DNA of 6,131 nt from Ruminococcaceae bacterium UBA6842. GTDB taxonomy: Bacteria > Bacillota > Clostridia > Oscillospirales > Acutalibacteraceae. Positions 1-6,118 of this stretch are shown piece by piece. The translations under genes and the position numbers were made by a program. The stretch covers positions 1 through 6,131 of the forward strand of contig DKDS01000104.1 of assembly GCA_002451855.1 (NCBI GenBank), read 5' to 3'. Position 1 is the first letter of the stretch, and every line of letters starts with the position of its first letter. The notes beneath the pieces were generated by a model. It was given only the letters and a program-made list of their open reading frames with translations. It searched no databases and was not told the origin of the DNA.

Positions 1-115
1 AAACGCGCTTTCCGTCCGTGAGTTTATAGGCTGCGCTGTGGTTTTTGCCGCCATAATAACGGCACAACTGCCCGAAATGTTATCCGGCAAAAGAAAAAAC
101 GATATTAAGGCGTAA
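1..115 (+). CDS. C-terminal end of a DMT/EamA-family membrane transporter (5' end outside window)
   Basis: The frame from base 2 is open up to a TAA at 113-115 and encodes 37 residues. They begin NALSVREFIGCAVVFAAII and end in a basic tail (SGKRKNDIKA). A short amphipathic lead-in, an 'REFIG' turn, one hydrophobic helix ending near TAQLPE, and a positively charged tail are typical of the last transmembrane helix of EamA/DMT (drug/metabolite transporter) proteins. These usually have ten helices in two repeats and move metabolites or amino acids across the inner membrane. The substrate cannot be read from this fragment. The gene runs toward asnB and shares a bidirectional terminator with it, so it is a separate transcription unit. 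The stop codon one base before the terminator's T/A tract supports a real gene end. The family call rests on pattern recognition of a short piece. Confidence 0.72.
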   Translation, partial: NALSVREFIGCAVVFAAIITAQLPEMLSGKRKNDIKA

Positions 116-168
116 AAAAACAAGACTTGCAGGCGTTTTAAGGCTTGCAAGTCTTTATTTTTTTATTA
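114..168. terminator. bidirectional intrinsic terminator between converging genes
   Basis: AAGACTTGCA (122-131) pairs perfectly with TGCAAGTCTT (146-155) around a 14-nt loop. The stem can extend with GC pairs after one mismatch. Read leftward, the stem is followed by seven T residues (120-114) and would end the glnN-amt-asnB transcript just after the asnB stop. Read rightward, it is followed by TTTATTTTTTTATTATT and would end the transporter transcript. Confidence 0.93.
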
Positions 169-1752
169 TTATTTTCCGCTGTCACCGTAGTTTGAAAGCA
201 CACGGGCGGACGGGTCGTTTACATTACAGCCCTCCCACTCCTTGTTGGGCATCCAGAAATCCTTTACCATTTCCGCCTGACCGGGATATTTTTCCTCGAA
301 AATCTCACGGTACAAAAGCGATTCCTTAGTAAACGGAGCCGCAAAGGTGTACCTTTTGCATTTCTCGGCAAATTCGGCGTCGGTATACTTTGCCTCGGCA
401 TATTCTTTGAGATAATCTACCATAGAATGACCGACCGCATCCGAAAAAGCCGCCTTTTCACGCATCAGTATATCGTAAGGCAGATAATCACCCTCGAACG
501 CATGGCGCAAGAGGTATTTGCCTTTGTTATATTTATTCATTTTCATTTCGGGGTCTATGCTCATCACATATTTCACAAAATCAAGGTCGCCGAACGGAAC
601 GCGTGCTTCAAGCGAATTTACGGAAATACATCTGTCGGCACGGAGAACATCATACATATGAAGCTCTCTTACACGCTTTTGCGATTCCTTTTGGAATTCC
701 TCGGCGTTCGGCGCAAAATCGGTATATTTGTAGCCGAACAGCTCGTCTGAAATTTCGCCTGTCATAAGCACACGAATATCGGTTGTTTCGTGTATTGCCT
801 TACAAATAAGATACATACCTATGCTCGCTCTTATTGTGGTTATATCATAGGTTCCCAAAATGCCTATAACCTCGGGGAGCGCCTTTAATACATCCTCTTT
901 TGTAATGATTATCTCACGGTGGTCGGAGCCTATATAATCGGCGACCTCCTTTGCGTATTTAAGGTCTATGGCGTCGGTGCTCATACCTATCGCAAAGGTT
1001 TTTATCGGCTTTTTAAGCAGCTTTGCGGAAATTGCGCAGACAAGCGAGGAATCAAGTCCGCCGCTCAATAAAAATCCGAGCGGTGCGTCGGCGTCAAGCC
1101 GTTTTTCAACACCCTTTACAAGCTTATCGTGTATATTTTCGCACACTGCCTCAAGGCTGTCTGTGCAGACCTTATCAACCGCCGCTATATCATTATAGCA
1201 TATAAACTTGCCGTCCTTATAATAGTGACCGGGCGGAAACGGCATTATTTTACCCACAAGTCCCACAAGGTTTTTGGGTTCGGAGGCAAATATCGGCTTA
1301 CCGTCCTTATCAAGTCCGTAATAAAGCGGACGGATACCTATGGGGTCACGGGCGGCTATAAGCTCGTTTTTATCGCCGTCATATATTATCAGTGCAAATT
1401 CGGCGTCAAGCATTTTAAACATATCCGTACCGTAAAGCTCATAAAGCGGCAAAAGTATTTCGCAATCCGATTCGCTTTCGAATGTATAGCCGCGTTTTAT
1501 CAGGTCTTCTTTTACGGGACGGAAACCGTAAATCTCACCGTTGCACACCAATTTATTATTATTATAGGAAAACGGCTGCATACCCTTGTCGGTAAGCCCC
1601 ATTATAGCAAGACGGTGAAATCCCATAAAGCCGTTATTATTAAGCTCCTCAATTCTTGACATATCAGGACCTCTTGATACTGTCATGTCAAATCCGAGCT
1701 TAAATTCCTCTTTCGGAATACGGCTTCCGATATATCCCATAATAGAACACAT
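169..1752 (-). CDS. asnB: asparagine synthetase B, glutamine-hydrolysing (527 aa)
   Basis: Cytosolic enzyme that makes asparagine from aspartate, ATP and glutamine. The N-terminal class II glutamine amidotransferase domain (about residues 2-190) starts M-C-S-I-M-G, so Cys2 becomes the N-terminal nucleophile once Met is removed. Other glutaminase-site motifs visible are R27-G-P-D, H46-R47-L, N71-G-E-I-Y and S95-D-C-E. The synthetase domain (about 205-500) has the ATP pyrophosphatase P-loop SGGLDSS (230-236), GEISDELFG (332-340) and the R-x-D...SLEARVPFGD block (371-389). The C-terminal KYLLRHAF and MREKAAFSDAVG blocks match the E. coli AsnB/eukaryotic ASNS branch. Length is slightly below E. 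coli AsnB (about 554). The start is fixed by the required Cys2 and by GAGGA (1760-1764) 8 nt upstream. It is last in the operon, 79 nt after amt, and uses the glutamine that glnN makes. It appears intact, with no frameshift seen. Confidence 0.97.
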   Translation of the reverse strand: MCSIMGYIGSRIPKEEFKLGFDMTVSRGPDMSRIEELNNNGFMGFHRLAIMGLTDKGMQPFSYNNNKLVCNGEIYGFRPVKEDLIKRGYTFESESDCEILLPLYELYGTDMFKMLDAEFALIIYDGDKNELIAARDPIGIRPLYYGLDKDGKPIFASEPKNLVGLVGKIMPFPPGHYYKDGKFICYNDIAAVDKVCTDSLEAVCENIHDKLVKGVEKRLDADAPLGFLLSGGLDSSLVCAISAKLLKKPIKTFAIGMSTDAIDLKYAKEVADYIGSDHREIIITKEDVLKALPEVIGILGTYDITTIRASIGMYLICKAIHETTDIRVLMTGEISDELFGYKYTDFAPNAEEFQKESQKRVRELHMYDVLRADRCISVNSLEARVPFGDLDFVKYVMSIDPEMKMNKYNKGKYLLRHAFEGDYLPYDILMREKAAFSDAVGHSMVDYLKEYAEAKYTDAEFAEKCKRYTFAAPFTKESLLYREIFEEKYPGQAEMVKDFWMPNKEWEGCNVNDPSARVLSNYGDSGK

Positions 1753-1782
1753 AAATTTTTCCTCATTTCAGTATTTTTAAAT

Positions 1783-1818
1783 GCGCAAAGGCTTCCCGAA
1801 TATTCGGGAAGCTTTCGC
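1783..1818 (-). other. intercistronic hairpin between amt and asnB
   Basis: A perfect 22-nt palindrome spans 1791-1812 (half-site GCTTCCCGAAT). With bulges it extends by three A/T pairs and then GCG/CGC out to 1783 and 1818. In the leftward operon RNA it would form a very stable stem in the 79-nt gap between the amt stop and the asnB ribosome site. On that strand it is followed by CATTTAAAAATAC, not a T run, so it is a poor terminator. A role in RNA stability, processing, or lowering asnB relative to the upstream genes is inference. On the + strand it is followed by TTTCGCTTTTTA, but no rightward gene ends here. Confidence 0.7.
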
Positions 1819-1831
1819 TTTTTATAAATTA

Positions 1832-3619
1832 TCAGAACTGCTCTACATCCTGAAGCGCGTCATAGCCCTCTTCGCCGGTACGAACCTTTACAACATTTTC
1901 AACATCGTAAACAAATATCTTACCGTCGCCTATATGACCGGTGTAAAGCACCTTTTTGGCAGTGGCGATAACCTGTGAAACAGGAACCTTTGCAACCACT
2001 ATGTCAACCTGAATCTTAGGCAAAAGCGAGGTTTCAACAAGCGCGCCCCTGTAATATTCGGGCTTGCCCTTTTGAACGCCGCAGCCCATAACATGGCTTA
2101 CGGTCATACCCGTAATTCCTATGCCGACCATTGCGTTTTTAAGGCTTTCAAGCTTTGATTCCTTGCAGACAATTTCAACCTTTGTAATCTTTTCTCCGTC
2201 TGCCTTAGGCGTAATACCCGAGGCAACCTTGGGCATTTCCTTAACCTCAACGGCCTCCGCAACAGGTGTGTCGCCCGTAACAATGGGTTCTTCGCCCTCG
2301 TCGATATATTCGGGAAGCATTGCGATTCCGGCATATGCGCTCTGCAAGCCGTGTTCCTTAACATCAAGGCCTTCCATCTCTTCCTCACGGGAAACACGAA
2401 GTCCGAATATCTTTTTGATTATAAGGAACGAAATGGTAATTGTAACTGCTGTCCAAGCGGCTGTTGAGAACATACCGAGTAATTGGAGACCTAATTGCTT
2501 AAAGCCGCCGCCGTAGAAAAGTCCCTCGCCGGCGATTTGGTTAGCGCCGAAGGTTGTGCCGTCGCCGAAGCCGCGAGCAAATGCCGGAGCAGATTTAGTA
2601 GCAAAAAGTCCTACCGAAATTGTACCCCAAATACCGTTGCAGAAGTGAACCGCAACAGCGCCTACCGGGTCGTCAACATGAAGCTTGTAATCAAGGAACC
2701 AAACGCCGAATACAACCAAAAGTCCCGAAACGGCACCTATTACTATCGCACCGAACGCATCGCAGACATCGCAGGGAGCGGTAATAGCGACAAGACCCGC
2801 AAGCGAAGCGTTAAGGCACATTGAAACATCGGGCTTTCCGTATTTTATCCAAGTAAATATCATTGCGACAACCGTAGCAACGGACGGAGCTATTGTTGTG
2901 GTAACGAAGATAGAGCCCATTTCATCAATCGAGGTAGCTGCGGCACCGTTAAATCCGTACCAGCCGAGCCAAAGAATGAATACGCCCAGACATCCGATAG
3001 GAAGATTGTGACCGGGGAAAGCGTTTACCTTTGTAACCTTTCCGTCCTTGTTCCTTACAAACTTTCCTATACGGGGGCCAACCATAGCGGCGCCAATCAA
3101 AGCGCAGATACCGCCGACCATATGTATGCAGTTTGAACCGGCAAAATCGTGGAAGCCAAGCTTAGCAAGCCAGCCGCCGCCCCATGTCCAGTGGGCCTCA
3201 ACCGGATATATAACCGCCGAGATAACCGCCGAGTAAACGCAGTATGAAAGGAATTTCGTTCTTTCTGCCATTGAACCCGAAACTATTGTTGCGGTGGTGG
3301 CGCAGAACACAAGGTTGAACACGAAGTTTGCCCAGTCGAAATTTGCATAATCGGTGAAAATATCAAATCCGGGCTTACCTATAATACCTACAAGGTCTTC
3401 GCCCAAAAAGATACCAAAGCCGATAAGAATAAACATTACAGTACCGATACAGAAGTCCATAAGGTTCTTCATCAGTATATTTCCGGCGTTCTTCGCTCTG
3501 GTAAAGCCCGTCTCTACCATCGCAAAGCCCGCCTGCATCCAGAACACAAAGGCTGCGCCGATCAAAAACCATACGCCGTAGACTTCACTGTGTATGGCGT
3601 CATAAATTGCTTGACTCAT
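1832..3619 (-). CDS. ammonium channel (Amt) fused to a C-terminal PII signalling domain (595 aa)
   Basis: Inner-membrane ammonium/ammonia channel with its own regulator attached. Residues about 1-402 are a complete Amt/MEP/Rh module with hydrophobic helices throughout. Visible signatures are F105 of the outer Phe gate, the TIVSGSMAER block (111-120), D158-F-A-G, pore histidine H166, GWYGFN (219-224), and the second pore histidine H325 in AVHFCNGIWGT. The usual Amt tail GLRVSREEEMEGLD follows (406-419), then an acidic, Pro/Ala-rich linker (about 440-477). Residues about 478-588 are a PII (GlnB/GlnK) domain with GITGMTV, T-loop QKGKPEYYRG (516-525), LLPK (532-535), the B-loop TGHIGDGKIFV (560-570) and KVRTGEE. 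The GlnK arginine that plugs the AmtB pore (R47 in E. coli) is present as R524. The uridylylated tyrosine (Y51) is replaced by V528. AAGGG (3629-3633) lies 9 nt before the ATG at 3619. An in-frame ATG at 3628 abuts that site and is less likely to be used. I would label the gene amt, but the fusion has no settled symbol. Confidence 0.95.
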   Translation of the reverse strand: MSQAIYDAIHSEVYGVWFLIGAAFVFWMQAGFAMVETGFTRAKNAGNILMKNLMDFCIGTVMFILIGFGIFLGEDLVGIIGKPGFDIFTDYANFDWANFVFNLVFCATTATIVSGSMAERTKFLSYCVYSAVISAVIYPVEAHWTWGGGWLAKLGFHDFAGSNCIHMVGGICALIGAAMVGPRIGKFVRNKDGKVTKVNAFPGHNLPIGCLGVFILWLGWYGFNGAAATSIDEMGSIFVTTTIAPSVATVVAMIFTWIKYGKPDVSMCLNASLAGLVAITAPCDVCDAFGAIVIGAVSGLLVVFGVWFLDYKLHVDDPVGAVAVHFCNGIWGTISVGLFATKSAPAFARGFGDGTTFGANQIAGEGLFYGGGFKQLGLQLLGMFSTAAWTAVTITISFLIIKKIFGLRVSREEEMEGLDVKEHGLQSAYAGIAMLPEYIDEGEEPIVTGDTPVAEAVEVKEMPKVASGITPKADGEKITKVEIVCKESKLESLKNAMVGIGITGMTVSHVMGCGVQKGKPEYYRGALVETSLLPKIQVDIVVAKVPVSQVIATAKKVLYTGHIGDGKIFVYDVENVVKVRTGEEGYDALQDVEQF

Positions 3620-3628
3620 ATAAATCAT

Positions 3629-3633
3629 CCCTT
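3629..3633 (-). promoter_or_regulatory. ribosome binding site that decides the amt-PII start
   Basis: AAGGG on the minus strand. It directly touches an in-frame ATG at 3628 (spacing 0) and is 9 nt from the next in-frame ATG at 3619. The second spacing is normal, so translation most likely starts at 3619, three codons downstream of the longest frame. Confidence 0.75.
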
Positions 3634-3647
3634 AAAAATTTTTAAAA

Positions 3648-5738
3648 TTATTTTACGCTGAAAAGCATTTCCCCGTAGGACGGATACGGCCAATCGGTTG
3701 CCGGAACGAGCGTTTCAAGCTCGTCAACTGTAATTCTCAGCTCGCTCATTGCCGCAAAAACAGCGTCCTTATAATACTTTGAAAGCTCTGTGGTATCGCT
3801 TATCTCCTTTGCCTTTACAACCGCTTTTTCAAGCTTTTCGGTCTTCTTGTAAGCCGCAGCGTTAAGACGGCTTACCTTTGCCAAAAGCTCTTTTTCATAG
3901 CTTGCGTCTATATCGCCGCACGCCGCCTTTGCGATAACGGTGTCCGAAAGCTCATGAGAATATTTGCTTACCGCGGGAAGAATGTCCTTTTTAGCCATAT
4001 CTATCATTGTAAGCGCTTCTATATTTATTATCTTGCAGTAGTTTTCCGAAAGAATTTCGTATCTTGCCCTCATTTCGGTTTCGGAGTAAACCTTATGCGA
4101 AATAAACAGCTTCAAATTCTTTTCGTGTAAGGAATACGGCAAACAATCCGGTGTGGTGCGAAGATTTAAAAGTCCTCTTTTTTCAGCCTCCGCAATCCAC
4201 TTGTCATCATAACCGTTGCCGTTGAAGATAATGCGCTTATGCTCCGTAATGGTTTTTTTGATAAGCTCGTGGAGCGCTTCCTCGAAATCTCCCGCACCCT
4301 CAAGCGTATCGGCAAATTCCTTTAATTCTTCCGCAACCGCCGTATTAAGAACCACATTGGTGCAGGATACGGAAGAGGAGGAGCCTAACATTCTGAATTC
4401 GAATTTGTTTCCGGTAAAGGCGAACGGCGAAGTTCTGTTACGGTCTGTCGAGTCTTTGGGGAACTTAGGAAGTGTATGTACGCCTATCTTCAAAAGCTCC
4501 TTTTCCTTTCCGCCGTAGGGCTTATCCTTTTCGATAGCCTCAAGAATTTCGGTAAGCTCGGTACCGAGGAACATTGAAACCACCGCCGGAGGAGCTTCGT
4601 TAGCGCCGAGTCTGTGGTCGTTTCCGGCTGACGCTACGGATACTCTCAGCATATCCTGATATTCATCTACCGCCTTGATAACCGCGCAAAGGAATGTCAA
4701 GAACTGTGCGTTTTCATACGGTGTATCGCCCGGATTTAAAAGGTTTACGCCGGTATCGGTTGTAAGCGACCAGTTGTTGTGCTTACCGCTTCCGTTTACT
4801 CCGGCGAACGGCTTTTCGTGCAGCAGGCAAACCATATGATGCTTTTTAGCAACCTTCTGCATTATTTCCATTGTAAGCTGGTTGTGATCCGCCGCAATAT
4901 TTGTGGTAGTGAAAATCGGTGCCAGTTCATGCTGTGCGGGAGCAACCTCGTTATGCTCGGTCTTTGCAAGAATTCCGAGCTTCCAAAGCTCTTCGTTAAG
5001 GTCCTTCATAAACGCCTGAACTCTCGGTTTTATAATTCCGAAATAATGATCCTCAAGCTCCTGACCTTTGGGCGGCTTTGCGCCGAAAAGGGTTCTTCCG
5101 GTATAAATAAGGTCCTTTCTCTTGTTATAAACATCCTCGTCTATAAGGAAATATTCCTGTTCGGGTCCTACCGTTGTTTTTACCGACTTCACATCGGAAT
5201 TTCCGAAAAGCTTTAAAACACGCAGAGCCTGTTTATTGATTGCCTGCATACTGCGCAGAAGCGGAGTTTTTTTATCGAGCGCCTCGCCGCCGTAGGAGCA
5301 GAACGCTGTGGGGATGCACAAAACGCCGTCCTTTATAAACGCATAAGAGGTCGGGTCCCACGCCGTATATCCTCTTGCCTCAAATGTCGCGCGCAAGCCG
5401 CCCGACGGAAAAGAAGACGCGTCCGGTTCGCCCTGTATAAGCTCCTTACCCGAAAACTCCATTATAACCTTTCCGTCCTTGGTGGGGGAAATAAAGCTGT
5501 CGTGCTTTTCCGCCGAAAGTCCCGAAAGCGGTTGGAACCAGTGGGTAAAATGTGTGGCTCCCTTTTCAATAGCCCAATCCTTCATTGCATTCGCAACAAC
5601 CGTTGCCGCATTCGGGTCAAGCGAACGGCCGTCCTTAATCGTGCGCTGCAAGGCTTTGTAGGTTTCCTTAGGTAAGCGTTGCTGCATAACACTGTCGTTA
5701 AAAACATTGCTTGCAAAAATTTCGTTCATACTGCTCAT
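3648..5738 (-). CDS. glnN: type III glutamine synthetase (GSIII), 696 aa
   Basis: Cytosolic ATP-dependent ligase that makes glutamine from glutamate and ammonium. Family members form dodecamers with a subunit of about 700 residues, well above the 440-470 of GSI. Ordered signatures: HWFQPL (66-71) in the N-terminal domain, VGPEQEYFLID (190-200), EHNEVAPAQHELAPIF (261-276) carrying metal and substrate ligands, NGSGKHNNWS (315-324), SAGNDHRLGANEAPP (370-384), DRNRTSPFAFTGNKFEFRM (432-450), and the typical C-terminal DWPYPSYGEMLFSV. Full length with no lesions seen. The start is set at the ATG at 5738, with AAAGAGG 8 nt upstream. A longer in-frame reading to a TTG at 5777 would place coding sequence in the terminator and ribosome site. 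First gene of the operon, 28 nt ahead of amt. Expression is probably controlled by the two-terminator leader. Confidence 0.97.
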   Translation of the reverse strand: MSSMNEIFASNVFNDSVMQQRLPKETYKALQRTIKDGRSLDPNAATVVANAMKDWAIEKGATHFTHWFQPLSGLSAEKHDSFISPTKDGKVIMEFSGKELIQGEPDASSFPSGGLRATFEARGYTAWDPTSYAFIKDGVLCIPTAFCSYGGEALDKKTPLLRSMQAINKQALRVLKLFGNSDVKSVKTTVGPEQEYFLIDEDVYNKRKDLIYTGRTLFGAKPPKGQELEDHYFGIIKPRVQAFMKDLNEELWKLGILAKTEHNEVAPAQHELAPIFTTTNIAADHNQLTMEIMQKVAKKHHMVCLLHEKPFAGVNGSGKHNNWSLTTDTGVNLLNPGDTPYENAQFLTFLCAVIKAVDEYQDMLRVSVASAGNDHRLGANEAPPAVVSMFLGTELTEILEAIEKDKPYGGKEKELLKIGVHTLPKFPKDSTDRNRTSPFAFTGNKFEFRMLGSSSSVSCTNVVLNTAVAEELKEFADTLEGAGDFEEALHELIKKTITEHKRIIFNGNGYDDKWIAEAEKRGLLNLRTTPDCLPYSLHEKNLKLFISHKVYSETEMRARYEILSENYCKIINIEALTMIDMAKKDILPAVSKYSHELSDTVIAKAACGDIDASYEKELLAKVSRLNAAAYKKTEKLEKAVVKAKEISDTTELSKYYKDAVFAAMSELRITVDELETLVPATDWPYPSYGEMLFSVK

Positions 5739-5746
5739 AACAACAA

Positions 5747-5753
5747 CCTCTTT
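5747..5753 (-). promoter_or_regulatory. ribosome binding site that decides the glnN start
   Basis: AAAGAGG on the minus strand, 8 nt before the ATG at 5738. It lies just after the second leader terminator, so ribosome loading needs read-through of that terminator. It rules out the longer TTG-initiated reading. Confidence 0.88.
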
Positions 5754-5759
5754 CTTTTT

Positions 5760-5824
5760 AAACAAATAAAGCGGCAACGGCGCCGTGGGACAATTATCCC
5801 CTTGCGACGCCGTTGCCGCTTTAT
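5760..5824 (-). terminator. leader terminator 2 (glnN-proximal)
   Basis: Perfect 17-bp inverted repeat: ATAAAGCGGCAACGGCG occupies 5766-5782 and its complement 5808-5824. The 25-nt loop itself holds a small GGGA/TCCC stem (5787-5790 with 5797-5800). On the minus strand the stem runs into TTTATTTGTTT, an interrupted U tract. The stem is very strong; the tract is weaker than that of terminator 1. Confidence 0.8.
5804..5819 (-). promoter_or_regulatory. ANTAR-type hexaloop hairpin P2
   Basis: On the minus strand GCGGC (5819-5815) pairs with GUCGC (5808-5804), five pairs including one G-U, around the loop AACGGC (5814-5809), with A1 and G4. It uses the 5' arm of terminator 2, so the two folds exclude each other. 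Confidence 0.68.
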
Positions 5825-5842
5825 CTGTTTTTATGAAATTTT

Positions 5843-5893
5843 AAAAAAATAAACGGCAGACGGGTAGAAGAACTACCGACGCCCTTGCCGTTT
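5843..5893 (-). terminator. leader terminator 1 (promoter-proximal)
   Basis: On the minus strand AAACGGCA (5893-5886) pairs with TGCCGTTT (5858-5851). An inner GGTAG/CTACC stem closes a UUCUU loop across an asymmetric internal loop. ATTTTTTT (5850-5843) follows directly, a good U tract. It lies only about 5 nt into the predicted transcript, so it would act as an early attenuator. Confidence 0.78.
5877..5890 (-). promoter_or_regulatory. ANTAR-type hexaloop hairpin P1
   Basis: On the minus strand CGGC (5890-5887) pairs with GUCG (5880-5877), including one G-U, around the loop AAGGGC (5886-5881), with A1 and G4. It uses the 5' arm of terminator 1 and so competes with it. It is shorter and weaker than P2. 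Confidence 0.62.
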
Positions 5894-5903
5894 CAACGCA
5901 ATC

Positions 5904-5932
5904 ATTTTACGCCTGCCGCCTCGGTTTGTCAA
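5904..5932 (-). promoter_or_regulatory. housekeeping-sigma promoter of the glnN operon
   Basis: On the minus strand TTGACA (5932-5927), a 17-nt spacer, then TAAAAT (5909-5904). The -35 box is perfect and the -10 box has one mismatch. A-rich DNA just upstream (about 5935-5970, with several A runs on the minus strand) could act as an UP element. The predicted start is near 5897, only a few bases before the first leader hairpin. This matches an RNA-controlled operon whose hairpins begin at the transcript's 5' end. Confidence 0.87.
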
Positions 5933-5975
5933 GCAAAAATATGTTTTTTTCATTATTTTTTTATTTTGCGGCTTT

Positions 5976-5991
5976 TCACAAAATTTTGTAA
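5976..5991. promoter_or_regulatory. candidate operator 1 (serves the glnN promoter)
   Basis: The dyad TCACAAA-AT-TTTGTAA has six of seven positions symmetric and a 12-nt perfect palindromic core (ACAAAATTTTGT, 5978-5989). On the minus strand it reads TTACAAAATTTTGTGA and ends exactly 43 nt before the glnN -35 box. It is centred about 86 nt upstream of the predicted start, a position suited to an activator. The cognate regulator is unknown. Confidence 0.55.
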
Positions 5992-6011
5992 AGCAAAACC
6001 GCATATTGGGA

Positions 6012-6030
6012 TTACAAAATTAGTTTGTGA
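6012..6030. promoter_or_regulatory. candidate operator 2 (serves the divergent promoter)
   Basis: The dyad TTACAAA-ATTAG-TTTGTGA uses the same two half-sites as operator 1, in mirror orientation and with a 5-nt instead of a 2-nt centre. It ends exactly 43 nt before the rightward -35 box and is centred about 88 nt upstream of that predicted start. Confidence 0.55.
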
Positions 6031-6043
6031 CCGTTATGCGTGC

Positions 6044-6061
6044 CTTAAAATCAAATTTAAG
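6044..6061. repeat. short dyad upstream of the divergent promoter
   Basis: CTTAAA (6044-6049) and TTTAAG (6056-6061) form a perfect 6-bp inverted repeat with a 6-nt centre, 12 nt before the rightward -35 box. It could be a further protein site, or chance in A/T-rich DNA. Confidence 0.3.
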
Positions 6062-6073
6062 AGAACAACCCAC

Positions 6074-6102
6074 TTGACAAGCGACGGCTTTATACTTATA
6101 AT
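6074..6102 (+). promoter_or_regulatory. divergent housekeeping-sigma promoter, perfect consensus
   Basis: TTGACA (6074-6079), a 17-nt spacer, then TATAAT (6097-6102). Both boxes are exact consensus with optimal spacing. The predicted start is near 6109. Transcription leaves the window on the right, so the gene served is not visible. Confidence 0.9.
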
Positions 6103-6118
6103 ATATAAGTAAATTTCA

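Larger units (their letters stand above)
5739..5897 (-). promoter_or_regulatory. glnN operon leader: tandem terminators with ANTAR-type antiterminator hairpins
   Basis: This is the untranslated region of about 160 nt from the predicted transcription start near 5897 to the glnN ATG. Seen: two intrinsic-terminator hairpins in series. In each, the 5' arm contains CGGCAAsGGCGTCG (s = C or G), which can instead fold as a small six-base-loop hairpin with A at loop position 1 and G at position 4. Known: ANTAR-domain antiterminators bind RNA with two such hexaloop hairpins, the second overlapping a terminator, and nitrogen genes are frequent targets (NasR in Klebsiella; an ANTAR protein linked to glnA in solvent-producing clostridia). 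Inferred: an ANTAR protein encoded outside this window holds the small hairpins and lets transcription reach glnN. The linker of about 55 nt between hexaloop hairpins looks longer than usual, and each overlaps its own terminator, so the architecture may be a variant. Confidence 0.72.

Noticed and set aside
1129..1659. Long rightward open frame (176 codons) inside asnB
   Set aside because: It is antisense to conserved asparagine synthetase motifs and has no ribosome site or recognisable domain; a shadow of the real gene.
1791..1818. Rightward terminator at the amt-asnB palindrome
   Set aside because: A T-rich stretch follows on the + strand, but no rightward gene lies upstream of it; the hairpin more likely acts in the leftward operon RNA.
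3620..3628. Three-codon longer amt start (ATG at 3628)
   Set aside because: The only ribosome-site match, AAGGG, abuts this ATG with no spacing; the ATG at 3619 has 9-nt spacing.
5739..5777. 13-codon N-terminal extension of glnN from a TTG at 5777
   Set aside because: It would start inside the terminator 2 stem and be translated through the AAAGAGG ribosome site; the ATG at 5738 has an ideally spaced site and gives a typical family N-terminus.
5739..5897. Known glutamine riboswitch (glnA motif) or a T-box in the glnN leader
   Set aside because: No conserved glnA-motif core and no T-box sequence (AGGGTGGNACCGCG) was seen; the paired hexaloops and terminators fit an ANTAR-type leader better.
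5976..6030. GlnR/TnrA box or CRP/FNR site in the divergent region
   Set aside because: GlnR/TnrA needs TGTNA...TNACA and CRP needs TGTGA-N6-TCACA. Here the half-sites face the other way (TTACAAA...TTTGTGA) with centres of 2 or 5 nt.
5885..6112. 75-codon rightward open frame in the control region
   Set aside because: It overlaps both promoters, both dyads and a leader hairpin, has no ribosome site, and its translation looks like translated A/T-rich noncoding DNA.
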